Source of the DNA: UQRS01 sp964481575
GTDB taxonomy: Bacteria; Bacillota; Clostridia; Oscillospirales; Acutalibacteraceae
Length of the DNA stretch: 9,638 nucleotides
Assembly: GCA_964481575.1 (NCBI GenBank)
Contig: CAYZTR010000058.1
Location: forward strand, 1-9,638
Reading direction: 5' to 3'
Below the pieces are notes generated by a model. That model did no database searches. It was not told the DNA's origin and saw nothing but the letters and a program-made list of their open reading frames with translations. Position numbers and translations under genes: made by a program. Shown here piece by piece: positions 1 through 6,572 of the stretch; position 1 is the first letter of the stretch; each line of letters opens with the position of its first letter.

Positions 1-74
1 TGAATGGAGACGACCAGCTGACGGTGACCGATGTAGTGCTGCTCCGCAAGGCAATTTTGAATCAACAGGCATAA
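1..74 (+). CDS. C-terminal end of an upstream dockerin-bearing secreted protein (5' truncated)
   Basis: Reading from position 3, the sequence encodes NGDDQLTVTDVVLLRKAIL followed by NQQA and a TAA stop at 72-74. This is the second calcium-loop/helix repeat of a type I dockerin. It matches the last repeat of the esterase at 9135-9203 almost residue for residue, and bases 1-34 are identical to 9133-9166. The gene is therefore a further secreted component with the same docking specificity; its catalytic or binding part lies outside the window. The stop is only 39 bases before the GH3 start codon and no terminator hairpin is visible between them, so the two genes are probably co-transcribed. That the end is a dockerin is near certain; nothing can be said about the rest of the protein. 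Confidence 0.9.
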   Translation, partial: NGDDQLTVTDVVLLRKAILNQQA

Positions 75-99
75 ATATTATCCATTGGTTATCATCAAA

Positions 100-105
100 A
101 GGGGG
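100..105 (+). promoter_or_regulatory. Ribosome binding site of the GH3 gene
   Basis: AGGGGG lies 8 bases before ATG 114. This spacing favours ATG 114 over TTG 108 (2 bases away) and ATG 120 (14 bases away). The start region is the direct repeat CATATGCATATG, which puts two in-frame ATG codons six bases apart. Confidence 0.75.
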
Positions 106-113
106 AATTGCAT

Positions 114-3100
114 ATGCATATGATTCGACGTCTACTGGCTACCGGTTTGGCCCTGCTTTTCGCCGCTGCTGTCTGCATTTCTATTGTGCCGCCTTTCGCC
201 ATGGCAGAAGAAACGGAGGATTCGGAAATGACTTATGAAGAATTGACCAGGATCAACGCTGCCGCCTCTCGTGCTATGGCCACCGAAGGTATGGTGCTGG
301 TGAAAAACGACAATGCCACTCTGCCCTTATCCAGGGGAACCTCCGTGACCTTGTTCGGCACCGATTGGTCCAAGGGCGGCGGCGGTTCAGGCGATGTGGC
401 CACTGCCTATAGCTATACCCTGCAGGAGGGTCTGCAGAGCAAAGCAAAAAGCGGAAAGATTACCCTGAACCAGGCCCTGGGTCATGCCCCCTCTGTGGCA
501 CAATGCCAGGCGGCAGCGCAAAAATCCGGCACAGCAATTATTGTGATCAGCCGTACCTCGGGGGAGGACAGCAACCGCAGTGCTACCAAGGGCTCCTACT
601 ATCTTTCCGATAATGAAAAGGCCACGGTGGAGCGGGTCTGTAATGCCGGCTTCGGCCATGTGGTTGTGCTGTTTAATATTTGTGCAGTTACCGATACCGG
701 CTGGATTACTGATTATCCCCAGATTGATGCTGTCCTGATTACCTGGCAGCCCGGCGCCGAGGGAGGGGTGTCAGCTGCCGATATTCTTGTGGGGGATGCC
801 TATCCTTCCGGCAAGCTGCCGGATACTTTCCCAAAAGATTATTCGGATTTCCCCACTGGTTCTACTTTTGCCGAAAGCGACCTGTATGTGAATTACAACG
901 AGGATATATATGTCGGCTATCGGTATTTTGAAACCTTTGCCCCTGACCGGGTGATGTATCATTTCGGTTATGGCTTGTCCTACACGGATTTCCGCATCCG
1001 GTCGCCAAAGGTCGTTTTTGATGCGGCCAAGGATACCGCCACCGTGACTGCCACTGTTCAGAATGTCGGTTTAGTTCCCGGTAAAGAGGTGGTGCAGGTG
1101 TATTTCAGTGCCCCCCAGGGCCAACTGGGCAAGCCAGCCCGGGAACTGATTGCCTTCGCCAAAACCAGGGAACTGGCGCCCGGAGATTCCCAGGAGGTCA
1201 CCATGACCTTTACCCTTTCGGATATGGCCAGCTATGACGCCGACGGGTTGATCAGCAAATCGGCCTATGTGATGGAGGCGGGCGATTATGGAATCTATGT
1301 GGGTACCTCTGTCCGGGAGGAAGATCTAACCCTAGCCGGAACACTGACGCTGGAGAAAAATCAGGTGACCGAGCAGTGCAGCCAGATTCTGCCCCCTGTC
1401 CTGCTGGACAAATACATGGTCAATCGTGACGGCAAGGTGGAGTATCAAACGCTTGACCCTAAAGCTCGTGCAGAGAAGGTATTGGGTGTCAATCTGTCCA
1501 TGACCCAGCCCGTCACGATTCAGGCTGAGGACTGCTACCAAAAGCGCCGTGGCGTCGGCATCGAATACGGCAACGAGAATCGGGACTGTGTTCTTCGAAT
1601 TGTCGATCCCAACGACTGGATGAACTGGTATGTCAATGCCCCGCAGGAAGGAAACTATCAACTGACCCTTCGTTATTCCGCCAGCGGCGGTAAAACCTCC
1701 GATGTGGAGGTTATTGTGGATGGGGAAAGCAAATCTAAGACTGCCAGGACCTTTGCCTCCACCGGCAGCGATTGGGCTTTTGCCGATTCACAAGTTTTGA
1801 CAGTGCCCCTTTCCAAGGGGGCCAATTTCCTGCAGCTCAATTTCAGCTCCGCCCAGAATCTGCGGGTGGATTCCATCACCCTGGCCCCTGCCGGCGCTGT
1901 GCCGGCGGCCTTGGTTTCCGAGAAGGATGATGCGATTTCCATAGTAGCTCCGGCGGCTGCCGGCGGCCGTGCCGCCTCCAAGCTGATTACTTTCCGGGAA
2001 CTGGCCCAGGAGCCGGCCCTGATGGAGGATTTTGTATCCCAGCTGACCAATGCCGAGCTGGCCAATCTGCTCTACGGACATGATTCGGATTTGCCCCGCA
2101 ATACCGGCGTTATCGGCGCCGATCCGGCCGTCCCCAATATTTACGGCATCTTGGCCGCCAATACCGCCGATGGCCCCGCCGGGTTGAACCAATCTCCTGA
2201 GAAAACCACCGCTTTCCCCACTGCTACCTGCCTGGCCTCCACCTGGAATGAAGCCTTGCTGGAGGAAATGGGTGTGGCCGTGGGCAAGGAAGCTGTGATC
2301 AAAAAGGTGGATGTCTGGCTGGCCCCCGGTATGGACATTCACCGGAACCCCCTTTGCGGACGCAACTTTGAATATTATTCCGAGGATCCTTTGATTACCG
2401 GTAAAATGGCTGCCGCTGTCACCCGGGGCTGCCAGTCGCAGAATGTTGGGGTCACTATCAAGCATTTTGCCGCCAATGAGACCGAGGTGGATCGGATTTT
2501 GTCCGATTCCCGGATGACCGAGCGGGCTATGCGGGAAATTTATATTGAGGGTTTCCGCATTGCGGTACAGGAAAGTGACCCTTGGTGTCTGATGACCGGC
2601 TACAACCGAATTAACGGTGTGGAGTGTGCCGAAAGCTATGGCCTGCTGACCACGATTCTTCGGGAGGAATGGGGGTTCCACGGCCTGGTGATGACCGACT
2701 GGTGGAACGATAGCTGGCCCTCTAAAGAAATCGCTGCCGGAAACGATGTAAAAATGCCCCGGACCAGCGGCAATCCCGGCGAATTGCTGGGCGCCTTGGC
2801 CAATGGTAAGGTTACCCGGGAGCAGATGGAAACCTCTGCTAAGCGGGTCTTGAATCTGGTTCTTCGCTCCAATGCTATGAACCGGATGAAGCCGGAAAAA
2901 ACGGTTCAGGTCAGCGCTACCGAGACCACCCGGGTGAAATTCGTGGATGCCAACTACCGTCATTACGATATTGGTGCAGAAGATTGCAAGGATGTTGACG
3001 GCGGCAAAAACCCCACCAACACCTACGCCGGACGCTGTTTTGCCTTTCGGGTGAATGTGGAAAAGGCTGGCGTGTATAAATTGAAAGCCCGTGTTGCCGT

Positions 3101-3827
3101 TAATGATACCAATGGAACCCTGCCTTTTGATCTTTATCTGGACAGTTGGGTGACCCTGAACGAACTGGGGCAGATTGACGGCCTGAATGGGATCAAGGAA
3201 CCAAATTCCATGCCGGCGACCTTCCTTCCCCAGGGCGCAAGCCCTGACTGGCAAATCTGGTACGATTCAGCCACCATTCTGGTATTTCTTCCAGAGGGTG
3301 AAACCATGCTGGGCTTCCTTTTTACGGGGAATTATAATGTGGGTAACATCAACTGGTTTGAACTGACTCCCGCCAGTGACAGAACGATAACGGTTGCCGC
3401 TGATGAGGACGCTGTATCGCCCGGGAAATCTGCCGACTTCCGGGCCGAGGAAAATGGCAATGCGGTGGATGTGCATTGGAGCCTGCTGGGTGATTATGCG
3501 GTCGGAACCGGGATTTCCCCCGACGGTATTTTGAATGTGGATTCTGCGGAAACCGCCGAATCCCTCTATATCATTGCCCAGGACAAGACTGATGGCAACG
3601 TGGCCGGCGTCCGGAAAGTCTCTTTGACCGCACCTTCTCAGCCGGTTACCTTGGGGGATTTAAACGGAGACGGTAAGCTGACGGTCACCGACGTAGTACT
3701 GCTGCGTAAGGCTATTTTGGCCGGTGATACGGCCGAGAAAACCCCTGTCGGGGATATGAACTTGGACGGGCAGCTCACCGTTACCGATGTGGTGCTTCTT
3801 CGCAAGGCAATCTTAAGCAACAACTGA
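114..3827 (+). CDS. Secreted family 3 glycoside hydrolase with permuted domain order, CBM6-like insert and C-terminal dockerin
   Basis: Likely an extracellular beta-glycosidase (beta-glucosidase or beta-xylosidase; specificity cannot be read). Residues are counted from ATG 114. Domains: signal peptide 1-31 (cut after AMA); GH3 C-terminal-type alpha/beta domain about 40-290, with GGGGSG at 88-93 and SGEDSNR, whose Glu151 is the probable acid/base; Fn3-like domain 295-400; CBM6-like module 466-594 (IQAED start, DWMNWYV core); GH3 N-terminal-type TIM barrel about 624-923, with DGPAGL (from Asp686), GRNFEYYSEDP (Arg750), KHFAANE (Lys783-His784) and VMTDWW, whose Asp862 is the expected nucleophile; a second beta-rich binding-like module 943-1087 (IGAED); a bacterial Ig-like domain 1090-1174; a type I dockerin 1180-1235. 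The barrel normally precedes the alpha/beta domain, so the order is reversed. This arrangement is known for Ruminococcus albus and Butyrivibrio fibrisolvens beta-glucosidases. All expected catalytic motifs are present, so the enzyme looks intact. It follows the upstream dockerin gene closely, probably in one operon. Confidence 0.93.
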   Translation: MHMIRRLLATGLALLFAAAVCISIVPPFAMAEETEDSEMTYEELTRINAAASRAMATEGMVLVKNDNATLPLSRGTSVTLFGTDWSKGGGGSGDVATAYSYTLQEGLQSKAKSGKITLNQALGHAPSVAQCQAAAQKSGTAIIVISRTSGEDSNRSATKGSYYLSDNEKATVERVCNAGFGHVVVLFNICAVTDTGWITDYPQIDAVLITWQPGAEGGVSAADILVGDAYPSGKLPDTFPKDYSDFPTGSTFAESDLYVNYNEDIYVGYRYFETFAPDRVMYHFGYGLSYTDFRIRSPKVVFDAAKDTATVTATVQNVGLVPGKEVVQVYFSAPQGQLGKPARELIAFAKTRELAPGDSQEVTMTFTLSDMASYDADGLISKSAYVMEAGDYGIYVGTSVREEDLTLAGTLTLEKNQVTEQCSQILPPVLLDKYMVNRDGKVEYQTLDPKARAEKVLGVNLSMTQPVTIQAEDCYQKRRGVGIEYGNENRDCVLRIVDPNDWMNWYVNAPQEGNYQLTLRYSASGGKTSDVEVIVDGESKSKTARTFASTGSDWAFADSQVLTVPLSKGANFLQLNFSSAQNLRVDSITLAPAGAVPAALVSEKDDAISIVAPAAAGGRAASKLITFRELAQEPALMEDFVSQLTNAELANLLYGHDSDLPRNTGVIGADPAVPNIYGILAANTADGPAGLNQSPEKTTAFPTATCLASTWNEALLEEMGVAVGKEAVIKKVDVWLAPGMDIHRNPLCGRNFEYYSEDPLITGKMAAAVTRGCQSQNVGVTIKHFAANETEVDRILSDSRMTERAMREIYIEGFRIAVQESDPWCLMTGYNRINGVECAESYGLLTTILREEWGFHGLVMTDWWNDSWPSKEIAAGNDVKMPRTSGNPGELLGALANGKVTREQMETSAKRVLNLVLRSNAMNRMKPEKTVQVSATETTRVKFVDANYRHYDIGAEDCKDVDGGKNPTNTYAGRCFAFRVNVEKAGVYKLKARVAVNDTNGTLPFDLYLDSWVTLNELGQIDGLNGIKEPNSMPATFLPQGASPDWQIWYDSATILVFLPEGETMLGFLFTGNYNVGNINWFELTPASDRTITVAADEDAVSPGKSADFRAEENGNAVDVHWSLLGDYAVGTGISPDGILNVDSAETAESLYIIAQDKTDGNVAGVRKVSLTAPSQPVTLGDLNGDGKLTVTDVVLLRKAILAGDTAEKTPVGDMNLDGQLTVTDVVLLRKAILSNN
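3651..3824 (+). repeat. Dockerin type I duplicated repeat in the GH3 enzyme
   Basis: Two calcium-loop/helix repeats are present: DLNGDGKLTVTD followed by VVLLRKAIL, and DMNLDGQLTVTD followed by VVLLRKAIL. Both loops keep Asp at positions 1, 5 and 12 and Asn at 3. The stretch TVTDVVLLRKAIL, which covers the usual cohesin-contact positions (10-11 and 17-18 of each repeat), is identical in the two halves. By family knowledge this symmetry allows binding in two orientations. Confidence 0.93.
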
Positions 3828-3995
3828 TGGGAACCTGCACTGGCCGTATGGCTGCCGATTCGGATAGTTTATACCATTTTAGAAAGTGTTACAGAAGGAT
3901 CGTCATCGGCGAGGAAGTAAAAAACGGTTCTTTGTATTTTGCTCCAATATACAATTTACACGCAGTAATTTGCAATACGATTGCGTAGCAGAGTA
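3828..3995 (+). other. Non-coding spacer after the GH3 gene
   Basis: These 168 bases lie between the GH3 stop and the promoter at 3996. They become AT-rich towards the right. I see no convincing coding frame and no GC-rich hairpin followed by a T-run, so the end of the upstream transcript is unmarked. Some read-through into the next gene is possible. Confidence 0.5.
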
Positions 3996-4004
3996 TGTTA
4001 TAAT
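3996..4004 (+). promoter_or_regulatory. Extended -10 promoter for the module protein / esterase operon
   Basis: TGTTATAAT is a perfect TATAAT box (3999-4004) with the extended TGn element directly before it. No good -35 hexamer sits at 16-18 bases: TTGCAA at 3970-3975 is 23 bases away and TTGCGT at 3981-3986 is 12 bases away. The extended -10 probably compensates. Transcription would start near 4011, leaving a leader of about 80 bases before ATG 4091. Confidence 0.7.
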
Positions 4005-4015
4005 GACAATAGTCC

Positions 4016-4034
4016 CAATATAGTAACTATATTG
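4016..4034. promoter_or_regulatory. 19-bp perfect palindrome, candidate operator
   Basis: CAATATAGTAACTATATTG has two 8-base arms around a TAA centre. It lies 12-30 bases downstream of the TATAAT box, overlapping or just following the predicted transcription start, where a repressor dimer would block initiation. A T-rich stretch follows (seven T from about 4039). The stem is almost all A-T, so a stable RNA terminator is unlikely. The binding protein is unknown. Confidence 0.5.
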
Positions 4035-4074
4035 TAAATTTTTTTATACAACATAGCTACTGTAAAATGAGCTT

Positions 4075-4083
4075 AAAGGAGAG
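4075..4083 (+). promoter_or_regulatory. Ribosome binding site deciding the start at 4091
   Basis: AAAGGAGAG is a strong Shine-Dalgarno site whose GGAG ends 9 bases before ATG 4091. It lies inside the alternative longer frame starting at ATG 4067, which has no such site. Starting at 4091 also gives a clean signal peptide. Confidence 0.85.
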
Positions 4084-4090
4084 AATTCAA

Positions 4091-6529
4091 ATGCGTGAGA
4101 AAAAACATATTCGTATAGCACTGTCGGCTATTCTGGTGCTTTGTCTGGTTGCCTCGCTTTTTTCCGGCGGGATTGTTTCGGCTATCGACACAGCCCAGCC
4201 AATTTGGTTTTCCGTTGGTAACCGGCAGACGGTAGCCACTAATCCAGAATATGGCCAAGCACCTATTGTTGTTGGGGAGATTGGCGGGCAGGCGCAGCTT
4301 GCCTCGGTAAAGGCACCGCAAAACATCGGCGCCTACGGCGATTATCTGGATGATATTGGGTCCGGTAATCTGCAAACAGATAACGATGCTAACGAGGGAA
4401 CACTGTCATTTACCTTTGACAATGATTCCGATGTGACCCAGTGGACCCTGCATATTTTTTATGTGGGGAAAATGCCCAATAACAACGCCGGATACACTGA
4501 GAATACTCATCGGGATTATGATATTACGGTTAATGGCGGAGAGCCCATCCGTCTGCAGTGCGATTTGACGCAGGGGACTGCCTGGAACACCAGCATGAAG
4601 CCTCTGGAAGTCACCCAGGAGATTTCTCTGCAAAAGGGCCAGAATGTGCTGAAACTGGGAAACAGCACCAACCTTCAGTCTGCGCCTGTGTTTGTTTATG
4701 GAAAACTGATTCCTGATGGATATGTTGCGCCTGTGGGCCCGACCTTTAAAACCTTGTCGGAAACGGAACCTACCACCCTAAATGCAGTGGAGGACGGTGC
4801 CGTAACTACCTATGCTACCTTAGATGGGCAGGCGACTATCGGTTCCGGTACCCAAGATTTTATTGATCATTTAGGGTATTATGATCAGGATTCCAACAAT
4901 TTGCCTGGACCTGAGGGAACACTGACCTTCCATGTGACGCCGGAAAAGGCCACTGCCTGGAAGATGACCGTTCGCTACCTGATGCATAAGGCCAATAACC
5001 TGAATACCTCTTATTATGGTGACCCTGATAAGGGGCAGGATGCAGCACTGCAATACCGGGACCTGGTGGTAACAGTCAATCAACAGGAATACGATGCGCT
5101 GCCTTGCCCTCACCGTTCCAATAATAATGACTCCTGGACGGATTCCAAGTTGGCAATTGACATCGAATTTCCCCAGATTCTGACCCTGAACGCCGGTCAA
5201 GTGAATGACATCAAATTCGGCAATCCGTATAACAAGAACGCCCCCAGTGTGTATCAGGTCATTTTGACCCCAGCTGAACTGGAACCCGAGCCGGTCCTTC
5301 CCGGTCTGCTTTATGAGGCGGAGGACGCCCAAGGCGCTGATGGGCACATTGTTAACAAAACAGATTATGGTATTTCCGGAGACAACTATGTGCAGGGCTT
5401 TGACCAGGGCGGTCTTTCCTTGGATTTCACGGTAAACGTGGAACAGGCTGGTGCCTATATTCTGCATACTCGGTATGTGAATTACGACCATCGGAATTTT
5501 TATGTCCAGGTCAATGGCAGTAGCTATTACCGCAAAGTACACTGCCCCGGAACCGGTATTGATTGGAACAACACGCCTGGTATAGCCAAGGATACCGTAG
5601 TCATCCTGAATCAGGGAGAGAACCATCTGGTTTATTCTACCCCCGGAGAAAACGCACCGAAGTTGGACTGCATCAGTCTGGAACCAGTGGTACTGCCGGT
5701 GATTGAGGATATGCCCGGGGTGATTTATGAAGCTGAGGATGCAGCGGTTAATGACCTGGCTAAAATGAATGTGGAGAATTCCTGCAACGTACAGTACGCC
5801 TCCGGCGGTTTGCATATGGAGGGATTTGACAATAAAGGACTGACCCTGACCTTTACGGTCAATGTGGAGCAAGCCGGCGACTATACCCTTTATATTCGCT
5901 ATCTTTCCATGTGGGACCGCAATTTTGAAATAGAGGTAAACGGCGCACCTGCTGTTGCTGTGACCTGCCCCGCTGGAAAGAGCTGGCACGACCAGTGCGA
6001 CGTGACCTCTACCACGGTTACCTTAAATCAGGGCGCCAATACCTTGGCTTTCTCCGGCCCTAGCGAGGGATTGGAACAAGGGCAGGCTTTTGCCCCTTCT
6101 CTGGACTGTATTAGTATCGAACCGGCTGCCCCAAAAGCGGCCATTGCAGCAATGGTTCAGGCCGGAGTCGCTTCCAGAGCGGAAGAAACTGGGTTGTATG
6201 ATCTAACCTGGAACGTGGAACTGCTGGATCAGTATCAGCAGGACAATTTTGCTTCCTTTAACCGGGATTTCCGCATTGTGGACCATGGAGTGATTGTGAC
6301 GGCAACCCCTGAGGATATGACAGACGCCCTGGCCTCCGGTGTATATCAGCCTGGCAAGGCTTATCAGACCTCTTTTGGCGACCATGCGTACAGCCATTTT
6401 GCTTATCGCCGTTACAATACCAAAGAGGGCGTCAATCGGTATGTGACTTTCTATGTCACTTACGCCGGTGCAGATGGTGAGAATCCGGTTACTGTATATA
6501 GCTCCACCGATTATGTATCGGCAAAATAA
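4091..6529 (+). CDS. Secreted protein of four carbohydrate-binding-like modules with an unknown C-terminal domain and no dockerin
   Basis: The 812 residues begin with a signal peptide, MREKK followed by a hydrophobic core and a cut after VSA (31/32). Four beta-rich modules follow. Modules 1 (about 45-208) and 2 (222-395) resemble each other: EGTL[ST]F, an aromatic strand, ITVN/VTVN, one Cys, and LxxGQ...KxGN near the end. Modules 3 (405-532) and 4 (543-679) form a closer pair: Y-EAEDA start, VNVEQAG, RNF, V-NG, CPG or CPA, W, LNQG, LDCIS-EP. The YEAED start and the YxLxxRY strand are features of CBM6/CBM35-like jelly rolls, so binding of a plant or host glycan is plausible, but the ligand is unknown. 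Residues 680-812 form a domain I do not recognise. No catalytic motif, dockerin, LPXTG, SLH or membrane anchor is visible. It is probably the first gene of an operon with the esterase 43 bases downstream. An unrecognised enzyme in the C-terminal domain cannot be excluded. Confidence 0.88.
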   Translation: MREKKHIRIALSAILVLCLVASLFSGGIVSAIDTAQPIWFSVGNRQTVATNPEYGQAPIVVGEIGGQAQLASVKAPQNIGAYGDYLDDIGSGNLQTDNDANEGTLSFTFDNDSDVTQWTLHIFYVGKMPNNNAGYTENTHRDYDITVNGGEPIRLQCDLTQGTAWNTSMKPLEVTQEISLQKGQNVLKLGNSTNLQSAPVFVYGKLIPDGYVAPVGPTFKTLSETEPTTLNAVEDGAVTTYATLDGQATIGSGTQDFIDHLGYYDQDSNNLPGPEGTLTFHVTPEKATAWKMTVRYLMHKANNLNTSYYGDPDKGQDAALQYRDLVVTVNQQEYDALPCPHRSNNNDSWTDSKLAIDIEFPQILTLNAGQVNDIKFGNPYNKNAPSVYQVILTPAELEPEPVLPGLLYEAEDAQGADGHIVNKTDYGISGDNYVQGFDQGGLSLDFTVNVEQAGAYILHTRYVNYDHRNFYVQVNGSSYYRKVHCPGTGIDWNNTPGIAKDTVVILNQGENHLVYSTPGENAPKLDCISLEPVVLPVIEDMPGVIYEAEDAAVNDLAKMNVENSCNVQYASGGLHMEGFDNKGLTLTFTVNVEQAGDYTLYIRYLSMWDRNFEIEVNGAPAVAVTCPAGKSWHDQCDVTSTTVTLNQGANTLAFSGPSEGLEQGQAFAPSLDCISIEPAAPKAAIAAMVQAGVASRAEETGLYDLTWNVELLDQYQQDNFASFNRDFRIVDHGVIVTATPEDMTDALASGVYQPGKAYQTSFGDHAYSHFAYRRYNTKEGVNRYVTFYVTYAGADGENPVTVYSSTDYVSAK
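4223..5275 (+). repeat. Modules 1 and 2 of the module protein, diverged internal duplication
   Basis: Two diverged copies lie in tandem, about 4223-4714 and 4754-5275. Both read EGTL[ST]F, W-x-[LM], [RD]D[YL]x[IV]TVN, one Cys, W, LxxGQ and K[LF]GN, ending in AP.V.V. Each has a polar Asn-rich insert between the aromatic strand and the TVN strand (KMPNNNAGYTENTH in copy 1, longer in copy 2) that modules 3 and 4 lack. Boundaries are approximate. Confidence 0.6.
5303..6127 (+). repeat. Modules 3 and 4 of the module protein, CBM6/CBM35-like tandem pair
   Basis: The copies at about 5303-5686 and 5717-6127 share the YEAEDA start, GGL, G-FD, GL-L-FTVNVEQAG, RNF, VNG, a CP motif, W, VxLNQGxN and AP[KS]LDCIS[LI]EP. 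Each carries a Cys in the CP motif and another in LDC, about 42-47 residues apart. The esterase module at residues 541-671 has the same signature. Confidence 0.75.
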
Positions 6530-6561
6530 TTGTGCAAGGTGCCCCCAGCGTTTTTCCAAGC

Positions 6562-6567
6562 GGAGGG
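6562..6567 (+). promoter_or_regulatory. Ribosome binding site deciding the esterase start
   Basis: GGAGGG is near-ideal, with GGAGG ending 6 bases before ATG 6573. The frame is open back to 6453, but that start would overlap the previous gene and put 40 non-signal-like residues in front of a good signal peptide. Confidence 0.88.
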
Positions 6568-6572
6568 ATAGC

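Noticed and set aside
108..113. TTG 108 as start of the GH3 gene
   Set aside because: It is only 2 bases from the Shine-Dalgarno site; ATG 114 has 8-base spacing and the same signal peptide.
1788..3254. 488-codon minus-strand open frame
   Set aside because: It is antisense to the CBM6-like module and GH3 barrel, whose catalytic motifs are intact on the + strand. Its translation is Gly/Ile/His/Gln-rich with no recognisable domain.
4016..4045. Palindrome plus T-run as an intrinsic terminator or attenuator
   Set aside because: The stem is almost all A-T with a 3-base loop, too weak for a terminator; an operator role fits better.
4067..4090. ATG 4067 as start of the module protein
   Set aside because: The strong Shine-Dalgarno site lies within this extension and points to ATG 4091.
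4130..4150. Cysteine in the signal peptide of the module protein as a lipobox
   Set aside because: The residues are VLCL; a large Leu precedes the Cys instead of Gly, Ala or Ser, and a normal VSA cleavage site follows.
4871..5989. 372-codon minus-strand open frame
   Set aside because: It is antisense to clearly repeated, conserved modules. No Shine-Dalgarno site or domain pattern was seen, and the long open frame follows from codon bias of the + strand.
6453..6572. Upstream start of the esterase frame overlapping the previous gene
   Set aside because: GGAGGG sits directly before ATG 6573, where a normal signal peptide begins; the 40 upstream residues look non-coding.
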